A stretch of 64,000 bases of DNA, from NCBI RefSeq assembly GCF_024138165.1, contig NZ_CP100003.1, forward strand, positions 103,466-167,465. Reading direction: 5' to 3'. The DNA is from Halorussus vallis (GTDB taxonomy: Archaea; Halobacteriota; Halobacteria; Halobacteriales; Haladaptataceae). This document shows positions 1-9,016 of the stretch, one piece after another. The position numbers and the translations under genes were made by a program. Each line of letters opens with the position of its first letter. Position 1 is the first letter of the stretch. Below the pieces are notes generated by a model. It did not search any database. It saw only the letters and a program-made list of their open reading frames with translations, and was not told the origin of the DNA.

Positions 1-333
1 GAGAATCTCGACGGATTCGTCCAGGCAGCGCGAACGGTCGGCCATTCACGCGACGGCGCGGTTGTCGTCAGTACGGACGGAACGGTCCAAGAGCAGATGG
101 TCCGGATCAAAAGTCCGAATTCCGACGAAGCGGAGGCGGCAGACACCTCGATCGACTACGGTGACTGGATGGGAACGAAGCACTTGAGCGCAATCGAGGT
201 GTCTGTCCGTGAAGAAGTGGTCGCGGCTGTGACGCTCAGTGAGGAAGACGGTCGTATGACACTCTTTGAGGACGGGGATTACAACGATTATCAGCGCGAT
301 GAGTTAGGTGGTGAGTGGCGTCCTTCGGGTTGA
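1..333 (+). CDS. dacZ: Diadenylate cyclase (DacZ-like), C-terminal part
   Basis: The reading frame is open from base 1, so the 5' end lies outside the window; about 110 C-terminal residues are present. The stretch MGTKHLSAIEVS followed by VVAAVTLSEEDGRMTLF fits the DAC (DisA_N) fold, in which a G-[TA]-[RK]-H motif binds ATP and a later SEE-x-G segment completes the site. Such enzymes make cyclic di-AMP from two ATP. The gene lies 115 bp before trkA-trkH; in bacteria c-di-AMP controls K+ and osmolyte transport, so the neighbourhood is consistent. The usual RHR motif reads KHL here. The family call is from remembered motifs, not a search. Confidence 0.62.
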   Translation, partial: ENLDGFVQAARTVGHSRDGAVVVSTDGTVQEQMVRIKSPNSDEAEAADTSIDYGDWMGTKHLSAIEVSVREEVVAAVTLSEEDGRMTLFEDGDYNDYQRDELGGEWRPSG

Positions 334-448
334 TTCAGACTCTTCAAGAACATCCTTCCTTAGAAGATTCGACCCGGAATGTCGAGAACGACTTTTTTGT
401 AGGGTTCGCCCTTTAGTCACGTCTAATGAGTACATTGAGGGAGAACCA

Positions 449-1786
449 ATGCGTGTAATCGTAGTTGGGGCTGGTGAAGTCGGTTCCAATATCGCAGTCA
501 GTCTCGCCGAGAGCCACGACGTCATCGTTATCGATGTTGACCCCGAGAAAGTTGATGAACTCACCTATTCGAACGACATCTTAGCGATAGAGGGTGACGG
601 GACCTCGCTGGAGACACTCGAAAACGCTGGCATCGCCGAAGCAGACATGCTCATCGCCAGTACAGACGACGATGAGACGAACCTCGTCACCTGTGGAACC
701 GCGAAAACAGTTGGTGGCGTCTTTACTATTGCCAGGACTCGAAATACGAACTTCTTCAAGACTTGGACAAAGTCGGAGGATGCATTCGGCGTCGACTTCA
801 TGGTCTCGACGAATCTCCTCACGGCGAATGATATCGTCCGCGTCGTCGGGCTCCCAGCAGCAATCGACGTCGACCCGTTCGCTGGCGGACTCGTCCAGAT
901 GGCCGAGTTCGAGGTGACAGCAGAAAGTGAAATCGCGGGACAGACCGTCGAAGAGGCGGATAAATTCGAGGCGCTCACGTTCGCTGCACTTGTTCAGGAT
1001 GGCGACGTCGTAATCGCTCGTGGGCAGACGCGTATCGAAGCTGGGAACAGGGTGATCGTCATCGGCAGTCCAGAGAGTGTCCAATCCTTTTCGAGAACGG
1101 TTGCCTCACCTGAATCTTCAGATGAGGCCCGCGATATTGTCGTCGTTGGTGGGAGCGACATCGGATATCACACGGCTAAGCTACTCGAAGAGCGTGGTAT
1201 CGAACCTCGTCTAATCGAACAAGATGCGGACCGTGGTCGGGAACTCGCCGAAGACCTCCCCGGAACAATCGTGTTGGAACACGATGCGACAGATACAGAT
1301 TTCCTCGTCGGGGAACAGATCGATCGAGCGGACGCAGTCATCGCAGCGACCGACAGCGACGAAAAGAACCTCCTCGTCTCGCTGCTCGCCCAGAATATTG
1401 GAGTTCAACGAACAGTCGCCGTTGTCGAGGAAGGGCAATACGCCGGCTTATTTGAGGCGATCGGGATCGACGTCGCAATCAATCCACGTGAAGCGACTGC
1501 AGAGGAGATCATCCGCTTTACACAGAAGGGCCAGGTCGAAAACCTCTCACTCATCGAAGATCGTCAAGCTGAGGTGCTGGAGATCGAGGTCGACGAGGAA
1601 AGCGTCCTCACCGGTCGACCGATCCGCGAGAGCGTTACCGAACTCCCATCCGACGTCGTCATTGGAGCGGTCACTCGCGATCAGGAGTTCATCGTTCCCC
1701 GCGGCGAAACCGTCATCGAACCCGGCGATCACGTCGTTCTCTTTGTGGCTACAGATGTCCTTTCTCCCGTTATGGATCTCGTATGA
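449..1786 (+). CDS. trkA: Trk K+ transport NAD-binding subunit TrkA
   Basis: 445 residues, the normal length for full TrkA: two Rossmann (TrkA-N) plus TrkA-C repeats. The first nucleotide-binding loop is VVGAGEVGSNIA at residues 4-15, with the acidic strand end VIDVDPEK about 20 residues later. A second, more degenerate loop, VVVGGSDIGYH, starts near residue 230. It is the cytoplasmic gating ring of the TrkH K+ channel and senses NAD(H) or ATP. I start at 449 and not at the more upstream in-frame start because the Rossmann strand normally begins at residue 1-3 and GAGG precedes the ATG. The stop overlaps the trkH start by 4 bp, so the two are co-transcribed and coupled. Confidence 0.93.
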   Translation: MRVIVVGAGEVGSNIAVSLAESHDVIVIDVDPEKVDELTYSNDILAIEGDGTSLETLENAGIAEADMLIASTDDDETNLVTCGTAKTVGGVFTIARTRNTNFFKTWTKSEDAFGVDFMVSTNLLTANDIVRVVGLPAAIDVDPFAGGLVQMAEFEVTAESEIAGQTVEEADKFEALTFAALVQDGDVVIARGQTRIEAGNRVIVIGSPESVQSFSRTVASPESSDEARDIVVVGGSDIGYHTAKLLEERGIEPRLIEQDADRGRELAEDLPGTIVLEHDATDTDFLVGEQIDRADAVIAATDSDEKNLLVSLLAQNIGVQRTVAVVEEGQYAGLFEAIGIDVAINPREATAEEIIRFTQKGQVENLSLIEDRQAEVLEIEVDEESVLTGRPIRESVTELPSDVVIGAVTRDQEFIVPRGETVIEPGDHVVLFVATDVLSPVMDLV

Positions 1787-3279
1787 GGATTCGCGTCGAT
1801 TGGCGGGTTAGCTGCCGACTGGTTGGAACGATTCTCAAGTGGCTGTGGGTGCCATTACTCTTCCCACTCGGTATCGCTCTCTACGACGGAACGGCACTGC
1901 TCCCGTTCGTCCTCCCGATACTTGGCACAGCACTCCTCGGACTCGGTCTCGAACAGCTGACCGACGAGCGTGACCTCCGTGCCCGCGAGGCGTTTCTAAT
2001 GGTCTCGCTGACGTGGTTGAGCATCGCGCTCGTCGGTGCCGTCCCATTTCTGCTGGCTGGGGAAGGCACTCTCGCAGAACCTGTGAACGCGCTTTTCGAG
2101 AGTATGAGCGGCATCACGACGACCGGCGCGACGGTCATCGTGAATTTCGAACTCCACTCACGGGCCATCCTCATGTGGCGAGCGGTCCTTCAGTGGCTCG
2201 GTGGGCTCGGCATTCTCGTGCTGGCGACGGCAGTCCTCTCCCAGCTGTCCGTCGGTGGCGCACAGCTCATGGAGACCGAAACCCAGACACAGGACGTCAA
2301 CAAACTCACCCCCCGGATTTCGGAAACAGCCGCCCTTCTCTGGAAGCTCTATATCGGCCTGACCGGGCTCCAGGTGGCGGTTCTCTACGGGCTTCACTTG
2401 GTTGGATATGCACCGGAGATGACGTTGTACAATGCGATTGCGCACGCATTCACGACGATCGCGACGAGTGGCTTTTCACCCCGGGGGGACAGCATTGCTG
2501 CCTTCTCTCCTGCTGTGCAGTGGGTGATTATTCCGTTCATGGCAATCGGTGCAACCAGTTTCGTGTTACTCTACTTCGTCTTCCAAGGGAACTTCGACCG
2601 GCTCCGGAACAGCGACGAGTTTCGGTTCTACGTCGCGATCCTCGGGTTCTTTTCCCTCGGTGTTGGCGGGATGCTGTTCGCGAACGGCGGGCCATACACG
2701 AGTCTCGAAGAGATCGCTCGACACGCTATCTTCCAGGTTGTCTCAATCGTCACAACCACTGGCTACGCGAGCACGGACTTCAACCTCTGGTCGGCGGGAC
2801 CCAAACACCTCCTGTTCGTCTGTATGTTCATTGGTGGAATGGCTGGCAGTACGACCTGTTCGATCAAGACGCTGCGCTGGTTGGTCGTCGTGAAGGCGTT
2901 TCGGCGCGACCTGTTTACGGCAGCTAGTCCAAGTGCGATTCGCCCAGTCCGACTGAGCGGATCCGTCATCGACGAAGAGACGATTCGGGATATCTATGCG
3001 TACACCCTCGTGAGTCTCGTGTTTTTCATCCTGGCGACGATTTTCGTCGTGCTCGACGCTTCTCGGGTACAATTAACGGTTTCTGAGTTTGAGGCGATGA
3101 GTGCTGCAGCAGCAACGTTCTTCAATATCGGACCGGCCTTCGGTATCGCAGGCCCACTCGAAAGCTACGAGCCGTTCCCGCGGTCGACGAAGCTCGTTAT
3201 GACGTTCCTCATGTGGGTTGGACGGATCGAAATCATTCCGGTGCTGGTGCTATTGACGCCGTCCTACTGGCAATCGTGA
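1783..3279 (+). CDS. trkH: TrkH family K+ uptake channel subunit
   Basis: 498-residue polytopic membrane protein. Four P-loop selectivity segments expected for the SKT superfamily can be read in order: SGITTTGAT near residue 110, IATSGFSP near 226, VTTTGYAS near 325 and FNIGPAFG near 447. The ending VGRIEIIPVLVLL is a well-conserved TrkH tail. It forms the K+-conducting pore and works with the TrkA ring encoded just upstream (ATGA overlap). High-salt archaea accumulate molar K+, so the pair serves the salt-in strategy. The length is normal and there is no sign of damage. Confidence 0.94.
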   Translation: MRIRVDWRVSCRLVGTILKWLWVPLLFPLGIALYDGTALLPFVLPILGTALLGLGLEQLTDERDLRAREAFLMVSLTWLSIALVGAVPFLLAGEGTLAEPVNALFESMSGITTTGATVIVNFELHSRAILMWRAVLQWLGGLGILVLATAVLSQLSVGGAQLMETETQTQDVNKLTPRISETAALLWKLYIGLTGLQVAVLYGLHLVGYAPEMTLYNAIAHAFTTIATSGFSPRGDSIAAFSPAVQWVIIPFMAIGATSFVLLYFVFQGNFDRLRNSDEFRFYVAILGFFSLGVGGMLFANGGPYTSLEEIARHAIFQVVSIVTTTGYASTDFNLWSAGPKHLLFVCMFIGGMAGSTTCSIKTLRWLVVVKAFRRDLFTAASPSAIRPVRLSGSVIDEETIRDIYAYTLVSLVFFILATIFVVLDASRVQLTVSEFEAMSAAAATFFNIGPAFGIAGPLESYEPFPRSTKLVMTFLMWVGRIEIIPVLVLLTPSYWQS

Positions 3280-3298
3280 AAAGCGTGGAGAAGCGGTA

Positions 3299-3634
3299 CT
3301 AGTCCAGCTGCTTTCCACATCGAGGGCACAGACGGACTGAAGAGAGGATTGGATGGAGAAACTTGACTTGAAACTCGAAGCCACAGTTCTCACACTCGTA
3401 GACGGGTGGTTCTCGAATCCAGATCGTCCGGTTTGGTTCGGGCTCTTTTTTCCGGACTTTGTCTTCGCCGACGAGCTTGTTCAGAAACGACCAAATGAGA
3501 CCTTTCGATGTCTCGAGGCGGCGTGCTAACTCATCCGTAGTGTATGGTTCGAGCGGGTCCATAGTCTCATAGACATCCTCAGGGGAGAGCTCATCCCCAT
3601 TCGACGACTCGCTATCGGGATTCGGGTCAGGCAT
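3299..3634 (-). CDS. HTH protein with C-terminal zinc ribbon
   Basis: 111 residues. The N-terminal third is acidic and probably disordered. The middle (YTTDELARRLETSKGLIWSF) reads as a helix-turn-helix, and the C-terminus holds two CxxC knuckles (ECENCGF and LCPRCGK), a zinc ribbon. It is probably a small DNA-binding regulator. It lies convergent with trkH, 19 bp from its end, and upstream of no obvious partner. The target is unknown. A TATA-like stretch (ttaaata on the minus strand) lies about 50 nt before the start. Confidence 0.7.
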   Translation of the reverse strand: MPDPNPDSESSNGDELSPEDVYETMDPLEPYTTDELARRLETSKGLIWSFLNKLVGEDKVRKKEPEPNRTIWIREPPVYECENCGFEFQVKFLHPILSSVRLCPRCGKQLD

Positions 3635-3719
3635 GATGAGGGATAGTACGGGTACCTACGCGTCGCATACGGCTTTCGAGCTTAAATAGGGTCGGAATGC
3701 CCTTCAAGATATCCCGGCT

Positions 3720-4928
3720 TCACTCGGGTGTTGACTTTCGCAGTCTCAGTGGAACACGGTCCAGAATCGGATCCGAGTTCTGGATCAGAACAGTCCCCAA
3801 GATGCTCATCAGCAAGACGTAACCAACCGTAAATGCGGGAATTACGGATCCGAGTGCCCCAGTGCCAACACTGGCAGCAAGTGTAGCGATCACGAGAGAA
3901 AACTCACCTCGTGGCACCATCCCAAAACCGACACGGGCCGAACGTATTCGATCCAATCCGTAGACTTGACCGGACAGTGTGCCACTCACCAGCTTTCCAG
4001 CAGTCGTGACGAGAATGGCTGCAAGGAGCAACCAGACGACGTTGGCGAGTAATGTAATGTCTGTCGTGAGCCCGATCGAGAAGAAGAACACAGCAGCAAA
4101 GAAGTCACGGGCAGGTGCGACGACGTCCTCGATCCGTTCGGTATGGTCGGTTCCGCTGAACGCTGTCCCGACGAAGAACGCAGCGACAGCTTCACTGAGT
4201 CCAGCGGTGAGAGCTGCACCGGCTATGAGTGTCGTGATCCCCAGAACCCGAAGCAGGAATAGTTCATCTGAATCCGCGTCGAACGCTCGCTCCACGTACT
4301 CCGAGCCGTACCACGCAACGACGGTGAGGACACCGAGAAACGCAAACGCCGACCCCACAGACATCGCAGCATCCAGAGCTGTCCCCTCACCCAGTGCGAC
4401 CGCCGATAGTAGTGCTAAGTAGATGGCGATGAGAATATCTTCAAAGACGAGTGTGCCCAAGATCGGGCTACTCTCCGGGTTCGCAACCCAGCCGTTATCG
4501 ATGAGTGACTTCGTGATCACGGCACTCGAGGAAATGTAGACGATCCCCGCGATGAAGAACGTCTCCAAGAGCGTGTAGCCGAAGACGACACCAAGAGTCA
4601 GGCCGAGACCGAAGTTGATGAGGAAGTCGATACTCCCGATTTTCGCGATGCGTTTCCGATCGGCCAGCAGCTGAGAGACGCTGAACTCGAGACCAAGGAA
4701 GAACAACAGGAATATGATACCGAGTTCAGCGAGTACATCGATAAACTCCCGATGTTCGACGAGGGTGAGTGAGATTCCGCCAATTGAGGACGGCTCATTC
4801 GGTCCGATGAGGATCCCGATGATGATGTATGCTGGGATTACGGACAGGCCGATGCGGTTGGCCAAAGCACCTGCGAGCGCGATACCAGTCAGTGCGATGC
4901 CGATCTCGACAAGCAACAGTTCCGCCAT
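3720..4928 (-). CDS. Cation:proton antiporter (CPA2/KefB-like)
   Basis: 402 residues with about 12 hydrophobic segments, as in the Na+/H+ exchanger domain of KefB/GerN-type CPA2 transporters. It opens with LVEIGIALTGIALAGALANR and carries the usual IIGILIGP turn and the acidic LGIIFLLFFLGLEFS helix. There is no C-terminal RCK domain; that role is supplied by the separate gene just upstream (2-bp gap), so the two form a two-gene transporter plus gating subunit. The likely job is K+ or Na+ efflux in exchange for protons, balancing TrkAH uptake. Ion specificity cannot be read from the sequence. Confidence 0.88.
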   Translation of the reverse strand: MAELLLVEIGIALTGIALAGALANRIGLSVIPAYIIIGILIGPNEPSSIGGISLTLVEHREFIDVLAELGIIFLLFFLGLEFSVSQLLADRKRIAKIGSIDFLINFGLGLTLGVVFGYTLLETFFIAGIVYISSSAVITKSLIDNGWVANPESSPILGTLVFEDILIAIYLALLSAVALGEGTALDAAMSVGSAFAFLGVLTVVAWYGSEYVERAFDADSDELFLLRVLGITTLIAGAALTAGLSEAVAAFFVGTAFSGTDHTERIEDVVAPARDFFAAVFFFSIGLTTDITLLANVVWLLLAAILVTTAGKLVSGTLSGQVYGLDRIRSARVGFGMVPRGEFSLVIATLAASVGTGALGSVIPAFTVGYVLLMSILGTVLIQNSDPILDRVPLRLRKSTPE

Positions 4929-4930
4929 TC

Positions 4931-5434
4931 TTAGGCCTGCGAAGTATCGGTAGATCCGGTTTCGACAAGTTCGGAGAACGCCTGTTGCTCGTCCCGGCTC
5001 CCGAGCGTGACGAGGATATCATCAGCCTCGATAGTCGTATCGGGCATCGGATTCGCTATCGTCTTTTCGGCCCGCTGAATTGCAATAATTGATACGCCGG
5101 TCTGCTCCCGAATATTGGCCGCCCGGAGGGTCTGTCCCACTAATGGTGATGATGAATCGATATCGACCCACTCGATGATCGCTTCGCCCAAGGGCACTTG
5201 GATTTCGTCCATTTCGATGGGCTGAAAGTGTGCTCCCTCAAGGATAGAGCCAAGCTGGCGCGCTCGCTTACCAGTAAGACTGAACAACTTCTGGCTGTCT
5301 TGGTTTTCTCCAGGACGGCGATAGACCTCACGCTTCCCATCGTGGTGAATGAGTACAATTAGTCGTTCCTCACCATCCAGTTCGAGTTCGAATTTATGAC
5401 CGACCCCTGGAACTTCGGTTTCATAGATCGTCAT
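4931..5434 (-). CDS. Antiporter regulatory subunit with TrkA-C (RCK_C) domain
   Basis: 167 residues. The N-terminal 70 residues form a small beta-rich domain like KhtT (MTIYETEVPGVGHKFEL). Residues 80-155 are a TrkA-C/RCK_C domain: SPLVGQTLRAANIREQTGV, then IIAIQRAEK and a closing DDILVTLGSRDEQQAF. In the KhtTU family this subunit sits in the cytoplasm and gates the antiporter; some members bind c-di-AMP, which would link it to the cyclase at the window start (inference). It is the first gene of a leftward operon with the antiporter 2 bp downstream. Confidence 0.85.
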   Translation of the reverse strand: MTIYETEVPGVGHKFELELDGEERLIVLIHHDGKREVYRRPGENQDSQKLFSLTGKRARQLGSILEGAHFQPIEMDEIQVPLGEAIIEWVDIDSSSPLVGQTLRAANIREQTGVSIIAIQRAEKTIANPMPDTTIEADDILVTLGSRDEQQAFSELVETGSTDTSQA

Positions 5435-5814
5435 ACGTTATCGCGGGAGGCCGAGTATGATAAATGACGTGCGTTGAAGCAATTTCCGGCGAGTTGCTAC
5501 TCAACGTCGCTCCTGGCGGCTTTATGTCCAGCCGAGAAATAGTCTTCTAGAGCGCTTATGGAGGAAGTGACCGACAAAAACTCTACGAGTACACGACTGA
5601 GATAATCGTCGAGGTCATGGGCATCGATAATCGTGGTGAGTTCGCTATTGCCACCTATCAGTTTACGTTTGAAGAGAGAAGTGGATGGTTCAAGCAAAAG
5701 GCGAACTTGACATCCTCCATGAGCCTCACGTCGAAAGGGCTCTGGAAGAAGCCGGCTATTCATTCAAACGGTCGAAGTGAGCACAGTTTCAGATTACACT
5801 AGTGGGACCTAAGA
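5435..5814. other. Gap with a degenerate coding remnant
   Basis: About 380 bp without a convincing gene. Two plus-strand reading frames give protein-like pieces: one from about 5555 (EYTTEIIVEVMGIDNRGEF) and a second in another frame over 5687-5780 (GELDILHEPHVERALEEAG) ending at a stop. Together they look like the halves of a small frameshifted protein. I do not recognise the family. The promoter of the antiporter operon must also lie here, to the right of 5434. Confidence 0.3.
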
Positions 5815-6006
5815 ATGGAAGCGACGAAGCAAAAAGTTCATAGCCTTTTTGAAGAAGGTGTCGGTATGGAAAAACTCCGAGTGATGGTTCGGAGATTGAG
5901 TGACATCTCATTACTCTCCAGTCCAGACTTTGAATGTCCGAACTGCGAAACTACGGTTAAGTCACAATACGAAGAGTGTCCATCCTGTGGCCGACAGTTG
6001 CTCTAA
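5815..6006 (+). CDS. Small zinc-ribbon protein
   Basis: 63 residues: a helical first half (MEATKQKVHSLFEEGVGMEK) and a C-terminal zinc ribbon with CPNC and CPSC knuckles 16 residues apart. Such short proteins are common in haloarchaea and are often called regulators or adaptor proteins; no target can be read. It stands alone between the remnant at 5.4-5.8 kb and the flippase-like gene. Confidence 0.6.
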   Translation: MEATKQKVHSLFEEGVGMEKLRVMVRRLSDISLLSSPDFECPNCETTVKSQYEECPSCGRQLL

Positions 6007-6130
6007 CTCCGAACATCTGTTATATATTGATGAGATGTTTAATTCTATGTTTTTGCAGGGAAGCGAAATACCAGTTCCGTTCTGGAAATGAGCTCAGTCA
6101 AAGTTGTATTTGGATTACAGGGGTGGGCTC

Positions 6131-7156
6131 ATGAACCGGAATCAAGTACGCGCGACTGCACTCGGATTTCTTGGCGTGTTTGTCGTCTTTGGTATATTGG
6201 CATATCTTGTCGGCGCAGAAGGATTCATTCAGGAACTTGCTGACGCTAATCGTCGTATCGTTGCACTTATCCTCCTAGTTACACTCGGATGGCTCGCTGC
6301 GTGGGGAATTGGTCTTCGGACAGTCCTGGCGGTGATGGACATCGAGATCTCGTTCATACGATCGTTTTTCATTCTCAACGGAGCAATGTTCTCGAACAAC
6401 ATCACCCCATTTGGGCAAGCAGGTGGTGAACCGGTGACCGCACTGCTTATCTCAAAAGTAACTGACTCGGAATACGAGCAAGGGCTAGCAGCTATCGCAA
6501 GCGTAGATACCCTCAACTTCATTCCATCGGTGACGTTCGCTCTGATCGGTGCCGGATATTACGCCACCAAAATGTCGTTCGGGCGGCGCCTGCAATTCCT
6601 CGTCGCTGGTATCATCATCCTTGCTATAGTTGCCCCCGCCGTCGGATATCTTTCGTGGCGAAGGCGAACTCGGGTACAGTCGTGGATCGTTCGAATTCTC
6701 ACTCCAGGTCTCAAACGGCTAGGTGGGATTCTCCCGCGGATGCAATCCCCCACACGACAGGCTATCCGCTCTCGGGTCAGGCATTTTGTCGCCGCTATAG
6801 AACGCGTGGCGGGGGATCGTCGGGGAATTATTGTTGCACTCGCTGCCTCGACGGCTGGCTGGGTCCTCCAGATGGTCGCGCTCTGGTTAGCCTTTCTGGC
6901 GATCGGTTCTCCGATCCCGTTCTCCGTCCTGTTATTCGTGATCCCAGTTGGGGCTCTCGCTGCGATCACGCCGCTTCCAGGTGGCGCTGGTGGCATAGAG
7001 GTAGTACTCGTCGGCGTGCTTACTACCCTTCCTGAACTGGCGATTGGAGGGGGTACCGCCTTCGCCGCTGTCGCTATTTTTCGGGGAGCAGTTTACTGGG
7101 TTCCTGTGACTATCGGTGGCGTAGTAATGGGAATCGTAGGCGTTGACGCTGTTTGA
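6131..7156 (+). CDS. Lysylphosphatidylglycerol synthase TM/UPF0104-like membrane protein
   Basis: 341 residues with about eight hydrophobic helices. The pattern of the LPG_synthase_TM (flippase-like) family is visible: FFILNGAMFSNNITPFGQAGGEP near the first third, and the hallmark TPLPGGAGGIE near residue 285. Relatives move or modify lipids at the membrane; the archaeal substrate is unknown. I chose the ATG at 6131, behind a GGTGGG stretch, over one 27 bp upstream. A CPBP protease gene follows directly. Confidence 0.8.
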   Translation: MNRNQVRATALGFLGVFVVFGILAYLVGAEGFIQELADANRRIVALILLVTLGWLAAWGIGLRTVLAVMDIEISFIRSFFILNGAMFSNNITPFGQAGGEPVTALLISKVTDSEYEQGLAAIASVDTLNFIPSVTFALIGAGYYATKMSFGRRLQFLVAGIIILAIVAPAVGYLSWRRRTRVQSWIVRILTPGLKRLGGILPRMQSPTRQAIRSRVRHFVAAIERVAGDRRGIIVALAASTAGWVLQMVALWLAFLAIGSPIPFSVLLFVIPVGALAAITPLPGGAGGIEVVLVGVLTTLPELAIGGGTAFAAVAIFRGAVYWVPVTIGGVVMGIVGVDAV

Positions 7157-7239
7157 TACACATTCGTTGTTTCAAAGAACGTCTGCAACCATACCATGGA
7201 TTAATACTCTACAGCCCAACCACCGGACAAGGATCCAGA

Positions 7240-8163
7240 GTGCACTCGTACCTCCGCGAATATCTCCGGCGTCTTCGCTTAGTCGTATGGAACAAGCGAG
7301 AGCAGCGACCTCGGGCGTTTCTTCGGATATATATCTTCTTGATAGCCTACACCATTATCTTCATCTCGATTCCGGTCCTCGTAGCGCCATCTGGTGACAG
7401 CCTCTTCCGGTCTGCTTTGCTTCGCACGATACTCACAGTCTGTGTGATTGGGCTCCTGTTTGGGGCAGCAACCTACATCGACAAACGCCCCATTCGCTCG
7501 TTTGGACTCGAGATTGACGGGCGGTGGGGGGTTGACGCACTCGTCGGCCTCATAATTGGAGGCGCAATCCCAACAGTAGCAACTGTACTCGGATTGGTTG
7601 GTGGCTGGATGACAGTTAGTGGAGTGGAGTACACTCCAACAGCCACCTATCTCCGAGATCTCGGCTTTGCTATCGTTATTACAGTGGGTATCGCGATTGT
7701 TGAAGAACTCGTTTTTCGAGGGTACGTACTCTCGAACGCCATCGAGGGGCTTAACTTTCGATGGCTGTCCCAGCCCGTAAGGGTCGGTACTGCATTGGGG
7801 TTGTCCGCCCTTCTATTCGCACTCACGCATCCAGCACCTGAACTCGTCAATGGTCTCCATTTCCTGTGTGCCGGTCTTTTGCTGGGCCTCGCATACCTCT
7901 GTTCGGGACAGCTCGCCCTCCCAATCGGCATCCACGCTGGCTTCAATTTCGTCTCTGCGTACGTCTTTCCGACAGCTGCTGATCCATCAGTAGCCGTGCT
8001 CTCGTTGACCGTCCACGGGCCCTCCTGGCTCACCGGGCAGACGGGATTTATACCGTTGGTACTCCAGTTCCCGGCGGCACTTGCGATCATAGGATACATT
8101 TGGTGGCAAACTGGCGATTTCGGTATCAGCCCAACGGTTAAATCCAGAAATCTCGAGGGGTGA
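7240..8163 (+). CDS. CPBP family intramembrane metalloprotease
   Basis: About 307 residues with eight hydrophobic segments. The CPBP/Abi (type II CAAX protease-like) motifs are present: EELVFRGYV (motif 1, EExxxR), ALLFALTHP (motif 2, FxxxH) and GIHAGFNFVSA (motif 3, HxxxN/B). It should be an integral membrane protease; in bacteria relatives act in bacteriocin immunity or CAAX processing, while archaeal substrates are unknown. The frame is open back to 7153, but I prefer the GTG at 7240 because the first 29 codons are not hydrophobic and overlap the previous gene. Confidence 0.82.
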   Translation: MHSYLREYLRRLRLVVWNKREQRPRAFLRIYIFLIAYTIIFISIPVLVAPSGDSLFRSALLRTILTVCVIGLLFGAATYIDKRPIRSFGLEIDGRWGVDALVGLIIGGAIPTVATVLGLVGGWMTVSGVEYTPTATYLRDLGFAIVITVGIAIVEELVFRGYVLSNAIEGLNFRWLSQPVRVGTALGLSALLFALTHPAPELVNGLHFLCAGLLLGLAYLCSGQLALPIGIHAGFNFVSAYVFPTAADPSVAVLSLTVHGPSWLTGQTGFIPLVLQFPAALAIIGYIWWQTGDFGISPTVKSRNLEG

Positions 8164-8228
8164 CCGCTCTACATGTGCGCTTGAATGCTGTCTCAAAGAC
8201 GGTTAGATCGGAGCCCCTCGACACGAGG

Positions 8229-8235
8229 TATAAAA
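8229..8235 (+). promoter_or_regulatory. TATA box of the Usp gene
   Basis: TATAAAA ends 29 nt before the ATG at 8264 and has a purine-rich stretch just upstream. This spacing is typical for a leaderless or very short-leader haloarchaeal transcript. Confidence 0.6.
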
Positions 8236-8263
8236 CGACACGTCTGGAAAAGGTAGTATACCC

Positions 8264-8983
8264 ATGCCCCTCACCGGTGACTCGACGATTCTCGTTCCGG
8301 TCGACGTCTCCGTCGCAGAACCACCTGATCAGGAGGTTTTAGAACTACTTCGACCGGTTAACCTCGTGGTACTCGGTTACTATCCGGTCCCAAAACAGAC
8401 CGCCCCAGCTCATCTCAAGGAAGACCACGAATCCGACGCCTCAGAGCGATTGGACGACCTCGTTAGACAGTTTGACAGTACTGAACACGACGTCGAGGGC
8501 GTCCTCGTCTTCACGAAGGACCGTCAGGATTCCATCGACCGGGTCGCAGATCAACACGACTGCGACGCGGTCTTTGTCCCCGGTGAAGCCGGACCCGTCG
8601 AACGGATACTCGTTCCCCTTCGAGGAGACGTGAACCTAGAGCGAATCATCTCACTCGTCGGCGATCTCGTCCGAGCGAGTGATGCGACTGTCACCTTGTT
8701 TCATTCTGTTGAGGAGGGGACCGATCCGAGTCAAGGAGAGTTTGTTCTCCGGGGTGCAGCTGACCGGCTATCGGAGGAGGGAATCGATCGCGACCGGCTC
8801 GACTGGGAACTTTCCGGAGCCGAGGATCCGAAGTCAGCGATTATCGACATCGCTGCGGAGCACGATCTGATCATTCTTGGGGAAACAGAACCATCACTTC
8901 GAGGCCGGATTCTGGGAACTGTTCTCACTCCGATCCTCGATGGAACCGAGAAACCTGCGATCGTCGTTCGAGACATCAATTAG
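8264..8983 (+). CDS. Universal stress protein (UspA family)
   Basis: 239 residues. The C-terminal half is a complete Usp fold: it starts at VERILVPLRGDVNLERI and ends with the ATP-binding pattern DLIILGETEPSLRGRILGT plus the closing strand KPAIVV. The first half (ILVPVDVS to DAVFVPGEAG) is a reduced Usp-like domain. It is cytoplasmic and probably binds nucleotide. It lies 33 bp before a permease gene whose own C-terminus carries Usp domains, so it may act on that transporter (inference). Confidence 0.85.
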   Translation: MPLTGDSTILVPVDVSVAEPPDQEVLELLRPVNLVVLGYYPVPKQTAPAHLKEDHESDASERLDDLVRQFDSTEHDVEGVLVFTKDRQDSIDRVADQHDCDAVFVPGEAGPVERILVPLRGDVNLERIISLVGDLVRASDATVTLFHSVEEGTDPSQGEFVLRGAADRLSEEGIDRDRLDWELSGAEDPKSAIIDIAAEHDLIILGETEPSLRGRILGTVLTPILDGTEKPAIVVRDIN

Positions 8984-9016
8984 ACTCTTCATGACAACTA
9001 TTTCTGAGCGACCAGC

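Noticed and set aside
2013..2927. A 304-codon frame inside trkH
   Set aside because: TrkH has all four selectivity loops in its own frame; the other frame is Arg/His-rich noise.
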